A stretch of DNA of 64,000 nt from Tamarix chinensis (GCA_030549775.1 CM060177.1:58034638-58098637); one strand, 5' to 3'; shown: positions 47,200-59,600, counted from the stretch's first letter. A program made the numbers and translations. Notes: generated by a model not told the origin, from the sequence alone.

Positions 47200-47585
47200 C
47201 TTATTCAATGAGTAGTGGCCTTTGTAGGTTAGCTCGTAGCTCTCGTGATGGGGCCTTCATCAAGTTAAGAGCATACGACTATTTGTAATTCTATCTGACA
47301 TTTGAATCATCAATTCTCTTTATTTCCTTATAATCTTTTGTGACTTTATTTTATAACCATAATTAGTGGGTTGTATTTTATTTATTCTAACTATTGTACC
47401 ACTTTGACTTATTAACATATTTTTTGAATTTATATAAAGTAACATTTTAGCCATAGTAGTTGGTATCAGAATGGTGGAGGACACTAGTTTGGTACTAAGT
47501 GTGGCAGTAGCACCCCAAAATTTACAATGTTTTCTTTTACTTATAACATTTTAAAAAAATGGTAGTAAATTTTATGGGTGTTACA

Positions 47586-48420
47586 CCTACATATCCATGT
47601 TAAGAAAATGAATGACTTAAAAATATTTATGTTCAAGTTCTAAATAAAATTGACAAGATTTTCCAAAAACAATTTTATATGGAGACTTTCTAATGAGGGT
47701 TTTGAAAACAAACCTATATGCCAAAATAGTGTCATCTAACTTTAAAGACCAACCATTCATATAATGACTAACCATTTTTTTTCAAATATCTTTCTAATTT
47801 TTTAGTTTTGAACTCCTAGTTGTGTGCTAGTTTGTAGGTGATATAGAGTTGCAACCTTATGTGTAAATACTTACTTACCCAAGAGAGTATCAAATACTCT
47901 ATTACAAAAATGAGAATTCTTGTCACTTTTATTGATCCTTAGCATTCTAAATCTCATAAATATATTATTTTGTAGAATTTGTAGGCAACATTTGCAACAT
48001 TTGTGGGAGTGGCATTAGCCTCCACCCACTTTGATATATAATTGACTACAATAAGGATATATTCAATATGCATAGATTTAGGGCATGGCCCCATAAAGTC
48101 GATAACTAACATATCAAATAATCAAACAACCAAAATATTTCTAAGGGGCATTTATTATTTTTAAGGAAAATTACCAACCCTATGGCATCTATCACAGGCC
48201 ATAGAAAAATCATAAGCATCATTAAATAATGTAGTGTAATAAAACTACATTGTAGATCTTTAGTTACAATTTTAGAGGGTCCAAAATGACCACCACACTC
48301 TTAACTATGACAATGGAATAAAATATTATGAAAATCATGATTTGGGTTGCATCTCCTTATTATTTAATTATAACATATTTTATAAGGATAAGGATCATCC
48401 CAAATATAATATCTCAAGTC
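47586..48420 (-). pseudogene. Integrase remnant (Athila-type)
   Basis: The minus strand gives a zinc-binding region ending TLFNDAYDFSMACDRCHRVGN (48150-48250), then [36 protein letters not shown] (about 47990-48110), where the aspartate of DFMGP is catalytic. It continues KVATLYHLQTSTQLGVQN (about 47800-47850) and LELEHKYF-VIHFLNMDM at the LTR edge. The family reads HKVATPYHPQTSGQVELSN, so the catalytic Glu position has become Gly (QLGVQN). Frameshifts occur between blocks. Confidence 0.85.
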
Positions 48421-49700
48421 ATGCATGAATTTCTTCCTTTGATGATATAAAAGTCATTAGGAATAATTCCACTCACAAGCTAATTTGCATTATCAGCATA
48501 ACAAGGATGATTTGTAACTACATGGAGTGTCTCATTAGGAAACGTGTCACAAATAGGATCACCATCCTTACCTCCTATGATGATGGTAAACGGGAGATAT
48601 AATTCAATACATTATTTTTAGTTCCCTTCATATCCCCTATCAGCAAGTCAAAATCTTGTTGAAATGCCTCAAAAATTTCTAATTTTATAAATTATATTTA
48701 AATGAGATTTTATTAGAAAAATTATTTAAATAAATTATTTTTATTAAAATAAAAGTATAATTAATTGGGGCTATTCAAGAAGAAAATAATAAATAATTTT
48801 TATTAGAAAAGTTTGGTATTTTAAATAATTAAGGATTTTATTTTAAAAATTTATTAAATAAATTATTGTATTTAAAATAAGAAGGAGAAAATAGTTTCAA
48901 ATAAATATGAATTTTATAAATAATTTAATTGGAGAAATTTAGGGTGTTTAGCTAATTAAAATGGAAATTATGGAAAATATTTTAAAAATCCTAATTTATC
49001 TTAAAAAAAGATTTAAAGATTATTTTATTTATATATTATTATTTTTAAATATCCCAAATATTTTAATTAATTTAAATACTAAAACTTATTATTTTTCCCT
49101 TTTCCCTTTTTCCTTTTTTCCTTTTCTTTCTTTCTTTTTCTTTTTTCTTTTCTTTTTCTTTTTCCTCCCCTTTTCCCCATTTGGGCTGCCTCTCCTACGA
49201 CCCACTTCTCCTTTTTCCTTTCCTATGGCCCAGCCCGCACAGCGCATCCGTTTCTTTTCTTCCGCCATCGACGCGCTGCGTTTCTTACACTTTATGCCCG
49301 AAACTCATCGTTTCATTTAATTCACCTTTCACCTCGCGCCGATCGCCCAGTTCCCTTCTTTATTTTCTTTCCCCTAGACCGACTGGTCCAGCCCCCCATC
49401 TCCTTCCTTCTTCCTCACCTCTCCTCTGTTGACGCTGCTGCAACTCCTGCCCTCGAAAATGGCGGCGCCAGCTACGAGGACTCTGACCGGTTGATTCACC
49501 CCTATTTTTATTCCTCTCGACTTGCACATTAGCTTGGCATGATCGGTTACCCTTAACTCTCGCTCATTTTCTCTCTTTGGCTTCGCGAACCTTCGACCCA
49601 ACCCAAGCAATCGCCGGCCAATTTCTGACGCCGACCACCCAAACCCTAGCATCCAACACCATCCTGCCGACCTCCAAAACCCTAATAACCCATCTAAACT

Positions 49701-49710
49701 CTATAAATAG
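49701..49710 (+). promoter_or_regulatory. TATA box of the solo LTR
   Basis: CTATAAATAG, 1041 bp from the LTR 5' edge, at the position equivalent to LTR1-3. It could drive transcription outward into the plus-strand flank, antisense to the Athila pol. Confidence 0.7.
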
Positions 49711-50734
49711 CCTAGTGTGGACATTTTTGAAGCTTCTTCTTTCTCGAAACCCTAAGTGAGAACCGCTCGCCACCGTGACTTCAGACACGCTTTTCTCCGC
49801 CGTTAGCCAATCTCGACGCTGCCCCTACATCTCAAAATATTCCCTGCAACGCCATGTAATTAACTAAACCATTTTCAACCTTCAATTCTTCTTGCACGGG
49901 CCTCCATAACCGTGCAAAGATTGCTACTCATCTTGCCAGAATTTTTACCCCAAAACCTTAAACTACCGTCTACCGCCACATACGCCACTTCTGCCACCCT
50001 ATAAACCACCCAATATCTCCTACTAAGTCTCCTCCATCGAACCATAAGCTTATTTTATTTTTCTCCTTTCCTCTTCCCTCTTTTTCTTCATCTTTACCTC
50101 TCTTAGATAAATTTTCCGGCCACCTCCGGGAACCACCGCTGGTGCCACCCATACCCTCCAACTCAAGGTGAAACCCTAGACCTTTTAAACACTTACTTTC
50201 GACTTATTGATAATTATTCTACTTTTATTCTAATTTTTAATGTTAATTCGATTCTAATTATTATTATTATAATAATAATTATTATTGTTATCAACTTTAA
50301 TATAATGTTTAAATCTTCTTTACAGGTTTAGGAGTATTCTTGAGTTAGAAAAACTATTATTCTCTAATTTTAGTTATTTAATATAATTATTACATGTTTA
50401 CTATTATTATTAATAATATAATTAATATGATTATTATTAGTGTAATTAATTATTTAATATTGTAATTATTTTAGGAGGGGTAGAAACCTAAAATTTTAAT
50501 TAATGCTCGCAACTTTTCCTTTTATTATTATTATTAGCATTTTTAACATTATTACTAATATATTATCATTATTAGCACTATTTTCTTTTATATTATAAGT
50601 ATATATATATTATTACTACTATTATTACCATTTTTAATACTATTAGTATTAAATGGGGTAGTTGCGAAAGCTACTTTTAATTTTAAGATTTATATTATTA
50701 TTAATATTAATATTCTACTAATAAGAGTATTATT

Positions 50735-50747
50735 AATAATATTTTAC

Positions 50748-50786
<39 letters not shown>
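50735..50786. repeat. (ATT)n microsatellite
   Basis: A long uninterrupted ATT run within the AT-rich part of the solo LTR. Confidence 0.85.
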
Positions 50787-50789
<3 letters not shown>

Positions 50790-51209
50790 ACTATTTTGGG
50801 TGAAGGGTAGAAACCCTTATACCACCACCCCTTTTCGAATGGAAATAGTAATTTAGTTGTATTCTTAAGTAATATTTTGTATAGTTGATTATTGTGTAAT
50901 ATTATTTTAATTAAAAGCTAAATCTTAGAATCAGTTAGAGAATAATAAAATTTTATAAGGGAGCTTAATTCTAGTATAATTTTATATAATAGGTGAACCC
51001 ATTCAAACCCCTCAAGTGGAATAGGAGCGTGCACCAAGACTGGTGTCGTTTTAGGTAAGGGTGTTACTAAGGCCATTGTGTGCTTATATGCATTATGTGC
51101 TTCATATGCTTTGTATTCTATGTTTATGATTATTAATTATGTCGTATATGGTATGACGTGGAGTTCAAGCATGTTCTGGTATTATTATATGGTATGTTTA
51201 TTACTTATA

Positions 51210-51535
51210 TATGATGTTATATGGAACAATCTAATTTATGATGTTAATTGGGAGAATCTAATTTATGATGTTATATGGGAGAATCGAATTTATGGTGTGT
51301 TTGGGAGAATCTAATTTATGATGTTATATGGGAGAATCGAATTTATGGTGTGTTTGGGAGAATCTAATTTATGATGTTATTTGGGAGAATGTAATTTATG
51401 ATATTATATGGGATAATCTAATTTATGATTTGATAGGGAGAATCTAATTTATGATTTGTTTGGGGGAATCCAATTTATGGTTTTTCTTGGGAGATTCTAA
51501 TTTAAGATTTTATGTGGGAGAATCTAATCAATTGT
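51210..51535. repeat. GGGAGAATCTAATTTATGAT minisatellite with higher-order unit
   Basis: About 12 units of 24-29 bp. Near 51240-51370 a composite of about 57-60 bp (TGTTATATGGGAGAATC followed by the variant GGTGTGTTTGGGAGAATC) is repeated, indicating local amplification. Confidence 0.8.
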
Positions 51536-52372
51536 AAGGTAAGGATGAATCTTCGGTTTTATGTGATTTGAATCTAGGGTTTGGTAAGGATGAATATTTG
51601 GTTGGTATGGATTGATTTTAGGGTTTGGTATGGACAAATCTTTGGGTTTTATATGGTTTTAATTTAGGTTTGGTATGGGTGAATCTTTGGTTTTGTGTGG
51701 ATTGAATTTAGGGTTTTGCATGACGGAATCATGGTTTGTATGGTGGTATTTATAGTTGTATGGTGGTATTAGGGTTTACATGGTGGCATTGATGGTTTCA
51801 TGGTGGTATTAGGGTTTGCATGGTTGAATTTAGGGTTTCACGTGGAATTTTAGGGTTTGCATGAAAAGGTTCGAAGGTTTGCATGGGGAGGTTAATATCT
51901 GCATGGGTATGAAATTTATGTGTGGAAAGTCGATTTGGGATGTAAGGAAGGTAATGCAAGTGTTATTTGGGTGTTTGAACATCTGGATGGAAAATAGTAC
52001 GTGGAGTATTATAAGTGTATGGAGGAGACTGAATTAGGGTTTGGAGTGATTAACTCTGGGTTGTTGTGATTAAATAGGGTTGGAGTAGCTAATTGTGAGT
52101 TCTTGTGGTTAATTAAGGATTGGAATGGCTAATTATGGTTGTTATGGTAAAATAGGGTTTGGAGTGGTTAACTACGGTTTGGTGTGGACAATTAGGGTTG
52201 GTTGTGGCTGATTAGGGTTTTTGTATTATCATGTGTATTTATTGATTAAAGTGTAATTATGATGTTAGAATTTATGATTTGTGATGAGTGATGATTCATG
52301 CATGTCCAGGGTGAAAGCTTTTGAATAAGACACTTAAGACATTAATCACTTAAAGTGGAAGATATTGAGTCG

Positions 52373-52725
52373 GGTCCCACCGATCCGCCGGTTAGAAATA
52401 GTGGTTAGGACGCGTAGTCCTATGTGTCTCCGATCCATCGGCTATAATAGTGGTTAGGGTATGATACCCTATGTGCCTCCGATCCACCAGCTATAATAGT
52501 GGCGGATTCCGAGCTCAATAAAACTAACAGTTTGCTAAGACTTGGGAAGGACACTAATTACTTACAGTGGAACACCATGTGATCTGGAGCCAATCGATCC
52601 ACCGGTAAGAAATAGTGGTTGGGGTATGACACCCTATGTGCGACCGATCCACCGGCTAATAATAGTGGGAAGGAGCATTGTGCCCTGCTTGTCTCCGATC
52701 CACCGACTATAATAGTGGGGGCTTC
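52373..52725. repeat. CGATCCACCGG tandem array in the solo LTR
   Basis: Diverged units with TCCGATCCACCGGCTATAAT, AGTGGTTAGG and ACCCTATGTGCG. Counterpart of the 48-bp arrays in LTR1-3, read on the other strand. Confidence 0.8.
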
Positions 52726-52930
52726 TGTACTCGCATGGATTTGATAAAAAAATTATGGTGTGAAATGAGATTTGATTAGAGATTAATTAAGTAATTAATA
52801 TGGACTATAAATGGGCCTTTGTACTTTTACCTAAATTATTCATATGCCTTTATGTTGTTATGTTGGATTATTCCCTTTGTCTGCATGGATTATATGCGTA
52901 TGTGTTGACCTTAGTGCTCGATTACCTTAC

Positions 52931-52968
52931 TCAGTACGTAGTGTACTGACAACCCTTTTCATGGGTGT
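52931..52968 (+). other. Two-hairpin LTR module, copy in the solo LTR
   Basis: TCAGTACGTAGTGTACTGA (7-bp stem) followed by AACCC-TTTTCAT-GGGTG, 493 bp before the LTR end. Confidence 0.75.
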
Positions 52969-53442
52969 TGCTTATTCCTACGAGTAGTATGCCCTTCTGA
53001 CTTTATGTAGGTGGGTGAGATATCCGGTGGGGCTGTGTGTTGAGTTTGTGGTTGGCTCAAAGTTTGAGAGAGTTGTGTCCATATGTCAGTCTTTATGCAA
53101 TTCTATTTCCTTTTATTATTTCTTTTGTGTTGGAGTTATCCTCTTTGATTTATTACCTTGTATTAAGTATTTATCCACTTGATTTCGCACTCTAATTTCT
53201 ATTTTATCATGGTTCATAAACATTTATGTGTACTTTTATTTTTAACGTATGATCTTTCGAGTTCTTTTATAAACTGTTCGTTGAGTTCAAGGTAAATCTT
53301 TTCTTAGCCTTAGCACTTGGTACTGAAACGGTCGGAGAGAATCGGTTTGGTACTAAGTTTGGCGGTAGCATCCCCAGAATTCACAAGTTTTAATTTAAAT
53401 TCTTCCTCTAAAAAAAAAAGTAGTGAATTTTGGGGTGTTACA

Positions 53443-54720
53443 CTTTTAGTAGTCGGATCCATCGAATAATTTAGGGCTTAGCATTTTGCTTAATAAAAGG
53501 ATATCTCCAAGCATCATAGCCAGTTTAAATAATGATTTTATTAAGCAAAAAATAAGGGAAAACTTATTAAAAGCAAAGACCATTACTAGCAATTATTTTT
53601 TAATAGTGGTATAACTCATTTGTGTGGAATTTAAAGCTTTGTTAGCATATTAAATATTTTGGAAAAGTTTTTCACTATGATATCCCAAAACTACTCCTAA
53701 AGCCACACCAGTAGCATGGCACACTATTTCAAAAGGAAGACTCCAAACTAGGGCAACAATAATAGGGTCATTCACATGTTTTTTTTGTAAGAGTATTAAA
53801 AGACTTTAAGTATGCATCAGAGAATTCAAAGATTGAATATTAGCCAATAGGTCACATAGATGTTTAATTTTCTAAAAGTCTTTAATAAACCTTCTAGAGA
53901 AACCAACATGACCAAGAAAACTCAAAATTTCTGTAACACATTTTAGGGGAGGTAATTTTTCAATAATTTATGTGTTTGCTTTATCTACCTCTAACCCCAT
54001 ACAAATTATTTTTCCTAACACAATACCTTCTTGCACTATTAAAGAACTTTTTTCCCATTTTAAAACAAGATTAATATCATCACAAATTCTTAGCGCAAGC
54101 TCAAGGTTATTTAGTCATGCATAAAAATATGGGACAAACATTCAAAAATCATCCATAAAAACTTCCATAAATTTCTCAGCCATATCATAAAATATGGACA
54201 TCATTTATCTTCAGAAAGTAGTAGGAGATATACGAAGGCATAAAGGCATCCTCCTGTATGCAAAATTTCCATAAGGACAAGTAAATGTGGTATTTTTTTT
54301 TTATCCTTGACAGATTTGGGGATTTTCATATAACTCTAAGAGCCTCCTAGAAAGTAGTAAAATTCATGTTTTGCTAAATGCTAAGGCATTTGGTCAACAA
54401 AGGGAAGAGGAAAATGATCTTTTTCTAGTGGGGAAATTCAATTATCTAAAATCAACACGAATATGCCATCTCGTAATAGTTCTAGTAGGTATCAACTCAT
54501 TATTATCATTCTTAACTATCGTAGTTCCACCCTTCTAATGAGCCATTAGCACAAGAGTAGCCCAAAAGCTATCAGAGCTGAGATAGATCATACATGAATT
54601 CAATAGCTTAATTATCTTTTTCTTCACCACCTCTTGCATTGGTTTGTTAAATTGCCTTTAATGTTGGATCACCTTCTAGCTTCCATGAGGATATTGTGCA
54701 AGTATGAGGAAGGAATAATC
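53443..54720 (-). pseudogene. Reverse transcriptase-RNase H remnant (Athila-type)
   Basis: The minus strand at 53690-53790 reads IIVALVWSLPFEIVCHATGVALGVVLG, the RNase H start (family: LPFE-MCDAS--A-G-VLGQ). The catalytic Asp of CDAS is His here. At 53860-53960 it gives ILSFLGHVGFSRRFIKD, and at 54000-54130 LALRICDDINLVLKWEKSSLIVQEGIVLGKII, typical of Athila-lineage RT. The palm with the YxDD box lies at 54130-54200 in a damaged form (EIYGSFYGWF where the family has MEVFMDDF). Downstream of RNase H the frame meets the solo LTR. Confidence 0.82.
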
Positions 54721-55800
54721 CCCTAAACATTGATGATGGTCCATCCAAAGGCATTCTTTCACTTTCTAAGAACTTTCACCAAATTTTCTTACTCCACCTT
54801 AGTTAATAATGAAGAAATAATAGAAGGAAGAGTATCATCATGACCAATAAAAACACAATTAAAGTGTTCAAAAAGTTTCTCTAGTTCAAAAGTTGGTTGC
54901 TCCTTAATAGATGGTTTTAGCTTTAGGACTTGATCTCTCTTTGGTAATTAGAAAGGGACTAATTTTTTTATTTCATAAGGTGGATGGGCACTTAGGTACT
55001 GAACGATATCTTCAAACCATTATCCTTCTTAATTCCCTTGGTGTTATACCAAGAAACTCTCAAAAGGATCCTATACAACACTTGCTTGCAAATAATCATT
55101 AATCACTTCATCTAAAACATCAATGTTATAGCAAGTGTCATCCTTGAAACAATATTTCATGCTTTCAAAGACATTGAACATATATTCATCATCATGAAAT
55201 CAAAGATTCAACTTACCTTTGTTGGAATCAATCAGAGTGTTTTTTGTTGCTAGAAATGGACTACCAAGAACAAGAGAAATCCTATGATCCTTTTCCATAT
55301 CAAGCACTACAAAATCCATTGGTAATATAAATATGTCCACATTAACCAAAACATCTTCTATTATTCCCCTAGAATATTTGATAGATCTATTAGCCTGCTA
55401 CAAAGACATATTAGTGGGTTTTGGTTATCCTAAACCAAAACGCTTAAAAATAGAGAAAGGAATCAATTTATGTAACCACATACGTAATAAAGAACTTTAT
55501 CAAATTTTATATTGCCTATCACATAATGAATAGTTATCACATAATAAATAGTAAAACTTTCTTGATCTTTTAGATAAGATATAATTTATTTTGTAAAATA
55601 GATAAAACATTCCTCATTCAATCTAATGGTATCACAATCTTCCAATTTTATTCTATGAGTAAACATTTCCTTAAGAAATTTGGTATAGTTAGGCATCTAC
55701 CGTATAATGTCAATTAATGAAACATTAATAAGTACCTTTTTCAAAATATCCAGAACTTTGGCAAATTCTGCATCTAACTTACTTTATATTATTTTTCCCT
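54721..55800 (-). pseudogene. Protease region remnant (Athila-type)
   Basis: The minus strand at 55240-55400 reads ANRSIKYSRGIIEDVLVNVD, continuing FILPMDFVVLDMEKDHRISLVLGSPFLATKN. This is the segment after the protease active site in Athila-lineage pol (family: ADRS-KYPRGI-EDVLVKV, then D-PLILGRPFLAT). It is unusually readable over about 50 residues without a stop. The active-site DSG segment upstream (55450-55600) is not intact. The small plus-strand frames at 54911-55102 and 55333-55533 are antisense artefacts. Confidence 0.75.
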
Positions 55801-56263
55801 AGAATGGTGGAGGAGGTGCATTCGTTTTTACCTATGGAAATAGGGTCTTAGTTACCTCTTCTTGTGACTTAGACACAAATTTCAGAGCTTTCTCACCTTC
55901 TTTCTTTACCTCTTTAGGTTGTAGTTTAGGTGTTGCCTTTCCACTCCTTAATGATATAGCATTAACTTGCTCTTTTGGGTTCCTGACTGTGTCGCTTAGT
56001 AAGGCATTGGGTGCCCGTTAAAAAATTACATTAGCTAATTGTCCATTATGTGCTATCATGGTTTTGATTAAGGGTTCTTGATTTTGAAAATGTGTCTCTG
56101 TAGTGCAAATGATCTTGCTCATCATTTCTTCTAAGAAATAATTTAGTGATAGCTAAGGTAGTGTTAGAGTAAGTGACATAGGTCTTTGTGGTGGGAATCT
56201 AGGGAGCCTTATTAGATTGTCACTTCTCCAATTGAAGTTTGGATGATTCCTCCACTCTTGATT

Positions 56264-57223
56264 TTATATGATTGAGTAAGGACTATTTTTCCTATCCACA
56301 TTGTTTGCATGATAATTTATTTGATTAATAAAAGGTTGGAATGGATTACCTACCTGACACTCTATGCTAACATGTAGTCCACCACATATGTAACAAATAA
56401 GTACATTCGGTTGAACTTGCATACGAAAAGCACCACTCAAATTTTCTAATTTGTTAGTGATTAATTCTATTTCAGCCTCTAATGCCATGATGGTATCTAT
56501 AAATGAATTCCCACATTCCTTTGTATCAGAGCACATTTATAATGCCATTGGTGGGAATTTAATGCCAATTCATCAACACAATCATAAATTTTCCATGGAG
56601 TCTTATTTATGATACTACCATTTGCACTTGAATCTAATATAGAATGGTTAGTAGCAGATACACCATTATAAAACATTTGCACTTGTAACCAAATAGACAA
56701 GCCATGATTTTAAATTTCATTAATAATAATTTAAATTGCTCCTATGCATCATATAGTGATTATAGATCATTTTGAATAAAAGTTGTGATGTTATTTCTAA
56801 AGTTAGTAGTTTTTTCATGTGGAAAAAATTTAGAAAGAAATAACTTTAGCAATTCATCCCAAGTTAAAATAGAACCTGGTGCCAAAGAATTAACAAAGTT
56901 TTTTCCTTGTTACCCAATGAGAATGGAATCAATCAAAGCCTAATAACATAACTAAAAATGCCATTTATTTTAAAATTATTAGAAATTTTAGTGGTAATAT
57001 GAGAATGTGGGTTATCATTAGGTGTACCTCAAAATAGAAATAAAGTTTGTACCATCTGAATGACCATTGGCTTGATCTCAAAATTATGCACCTCAATTGA
57101 CGATCTTTCGATGCTTGATCTTAAATTTGCTATACTAGGGATAGCATAATCATTTAATGATTTTCCAACTTCTTGTAAAAGATTTTTCTTCCTACGAGCC
57201 ATTAGTTGATTTTGTTTCTTCAA
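56264..57223 (-). pseudogene. gag remnant (Athila-type)
   Basis: 57029-57223 reads MARRKKNLLQEVGKSLNDYA then SSIEVHNFEIKPMVIQMVQ, matching the Athila gag start (family: NNFELKPALIQMVQ). 56497-56700 reads WLQVQMFYNGVS, ILDSSANGSIINKTPWKIYD and LALNSHQW, a highly characteristic Athila gag block. 56264-56536 contains a knuckle-like CYICGGLHVSIEC. Gag would form the particle shell. Frames are interrupted between these blocks, so it is a pseudogene. Confidence 0.85.
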
Positions 57224-57224
57224 A

Positions 57225-59600
57225 GTGATAACAATTTTTTAATGCATTCTTAATTTATGAAAATTTCTTTCATTTTATAGACCAAAGGCTATCAATTCAC
57301 TAGCATTGCTTTGGGTCATACACTAAATACAAGAATATAGACGACAAAGAAAATTAAATAAATTTGAAAAATTAAATAGAAGGTTGATACAAAAATAAAT
57401 AATTTTTTTCCTAGATGATTATTTACATTTTTTTTGTCTAGGCTGTTAAATTATACACAAATAAACTTGATGTCAGCCAAATATACCAATCAGCAAGTAT
57501 ATTGGTTGCAAGTTATACATAGTACTTTAGAGTACCATATTATTATTCCTATAAAGACAATCATAATACAAATAATCTAATCATTCTAATCCAGCCTAGG
57601 TGACTGAAATCAAATAAAAATTATGTAATTCTAAACTAAAAAATTCAAATCAAATAAATTAAGCTAAGATAGAATAAAATAAAATCTAATGAAAGTAATA
57701 ACAATTAATAAAAGTTTCCATAAAATTTGTATCTACCACTATCCAATTATACCGACCAATGAAATAATTACTTGATCTTTCAATTTACTAGTTATGTGTC
57801 AATAGGACTATTTAACTAACACACTCTCTCAATCTACATAGTCATATCATTAATTATCAGTTTCATTATCTCTAGTCAAATGATTCAAATAGATGATGCT
57901 TTAGATTTAATTAATTATTTATCATTCCCTTTTATTGTAGAAATCATGTGATTGTTTACACAACCCATTCAACTCCTATCTTATTTAACGAAAGTGGAGA
58001 ATCAATGGTTGCTTCTTTTCTTGAAGTTTTAAATGCTAATTAAAGGTATGATTAGTTTATTAATTAGGCACTATTTAAAACAATAACATGAAAGATATAA
58101 ATTAATTTATTAATCAAGCAATCACTTACTCTACGAGTATAAATAATAGGGTATTACTATATCCTTATTAAAAGATAATTAGAACATGATATTAATTAAA
58201 ATAATAATAATCAAATTAAATGAATCATCTAAATTATATATAAAATATTACAGAAAAAATATTTGACTATGAAATTACAACACTTCATATTAAAAATAAG
58301 AACAAAAAAATATAATTGTTTGGTGGGGTAATTTTTTATTTATTGGATACCTTTCTCTAAAAGAAGTTTAGGTTTCATGCGTAGTGCACTATTGCACCCT
58401 CTTCCCCCTCTTGTCTCATTTTTTTTCTTGACCTTTGTGCCCTCTTGCTTTTGGTCATCAAATCTCTCTTTTCTTTTCTTTTTCTATTTTTTATTTATTT
58501 TGTTGCCTCCCTTCTTCTTTGAATCTAAGCACTTGTGCTTTTTTTTTCCTATGGCATTCTCTAGTACTTTTTTTACTCTTACTCTCTCCCTCCTTCATTT
58601 TTTTTCCACTAACACCCTTCTACCTTTCTTCACTATTCCTCTTCCTTTGTCATCTCTTCTATCTTATATGTCTGTGTGTGTGTGTGTTGCTCTTCTCTCT
58701 TTTTTTATAATCCTTTTCTTCTTTAGCTCGCCTACCTTAACTTGTCAATTTTTCTTTTTTTCTTCAACAATTTAGGGCAGACTTGTGTTATCTCTCCATT
58801 TTTTTTCTTTCTTTACTTATCTTTTTTTTTTTTTTTACTTTTTTCATTTACTTTTTATTCATTTACTATTCCATGCATAAATTAGTGTCTACATAATAAA
58901 TATAATAAAATCCAATTTAAGCTCTAGAATAATTAAATACATGAGATTATTATAAGCTAAGCAAATATATAAATAAATAACCAAAAACTTAAAGTAATAG
59001 GGTATCGATTAACTAAAAATATGAGATCATCACCAAGTGCTCTTTGGCAAGTTAAACCTTTTTTTGTCCCTCTCACACCTAGTTCAAAGCCATGGACTTT
59101 TGTTGTCATAAAAGAGCCCTCCAATTATTCTTAATGATAGCCCCCTAAAAAAGTTAAGTGGTTGCTGAACCCTTTTTTTTTTTTTAGAGAACTCATAATA
59201 CCCCTCATTCTAACTCCTAATAAAATGATGATTAGACTTTATGGGGATAAAATATAAGGAGAAGGAGTAGTGTTACAAGCTTTAGTTCTTGGGGGTTTCT
59301 AGCATGAAACCTTCTCATTGTGCTGGGCAATTAGGGGTACTTACCAATTGAATAATAGTTGTTCTACCCTAGTTGTTGATATACTAAAAGGACTTGGTAG
59401 TGGGTTCCTAAATATATGATACTTGTTCTTTGATGAAAGATGTTTTTTAAGAGGGGAATAAAGTCTTGACGGATGATGGTGTAGTTGCCTTTTGCATACT
59501 TTAGTACTACTTATTATTCAGCTATCACATAGATGATTTTGCAACTCTTAAGCTGACAAAAGTCGTGATGCATTGAAAAGACAAAAATATTATCAAAGAT
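57225..59600 (-). other. Probable leader and 5' LTR of the Athila element
   Basis: No gene. DNA around 57430-57560 resembles the end of Athila-type LTRs (TTGCAAGT and AGAGTACCATATTATTATTC words), but I could not identify a convincing tRNA primer site. 58370-58860 is a T/C-rich tract that produces the Phe-rich frame 58377-58775, and a (TG)n run lies at 58674-58686. Edges are not resolved, so the LTR call is tentative. Confidence 0.4.

Larger units (their letters stand above)
46199..47585 (+). repeat. LTR G, 3' part (probably the end of LTR D)
   Basis: It ends with the family terminal block (GGTACTAAGTGTGGCAGTAG, then GGGTGTTACA at 47585). It has a diverged tandem array (46605-46830) and the two-hairpin module at 47159-47199. 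Together with 9065-11739, 23135-23506 and 27236-27353 it would total about 4.5 kb, close to the 4.8 kb of the younger LTRs. The outer flanks TTCAA and CCTAC do not form a duplication. Confidence 0.55.
48660..53442 (+). mobile_element. Solo LTR of the long-LTR family, 4.78 kb
   Basis: It starts TGAAATGCCTC and ends GGGGTGTTACA. It is homologous along its length to LTR1-3 but inverted relative to them and diverged. Flanks CTTGT and CTTTT match at 4 of 5 bases. It interrupts the Athila element between RNase H and integrase. Landmarks: pyrimidine tract 49097-49180, TATA 49701-49710, AT-rich 50210-50790, GGGAGAATC minisatellite 51210-51535, GGTTTGGTATGG-type repeats 51540-52240, CGATCCACCGG array 52373-52725, hairpin module 52931-52968. 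Open frames inside (48961-49320, 49181-49432, 51078-51314) are composition artefacts. Confidence 0.88.
47586..57223 (-). mobile_element. Athila-type Ty3/gypsy element, split by a solo LTR
   Basis: Minus-strand remnants in order: gag (57223-56264), protease (about 55420-55210), RT (54700-53820), RNase H (53790-53640), then after the solo LTR the integrase (48420-47586). Several runs match Athila-lineage proteins closely. Coding is disrupted throughout. The 3' end beyond the integrase is replaced by the edge of LTR G at 47585, and the 5' LTR should lie at about 57430 and above. Confidence 0.85.

Noticed and set aside
57410..57460. Possible Asp-tRNA primer site for the Athila element (TCTAGGCTGTTAAATT)
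   Set aside because: Too few positions match the expected complement to call it.
58377..58775. Phe/Leu-rich frame resembling a membrane protein
   Set aside because: It is produced by a T/C-rich tract, and a second overlapping frame is similarly open.
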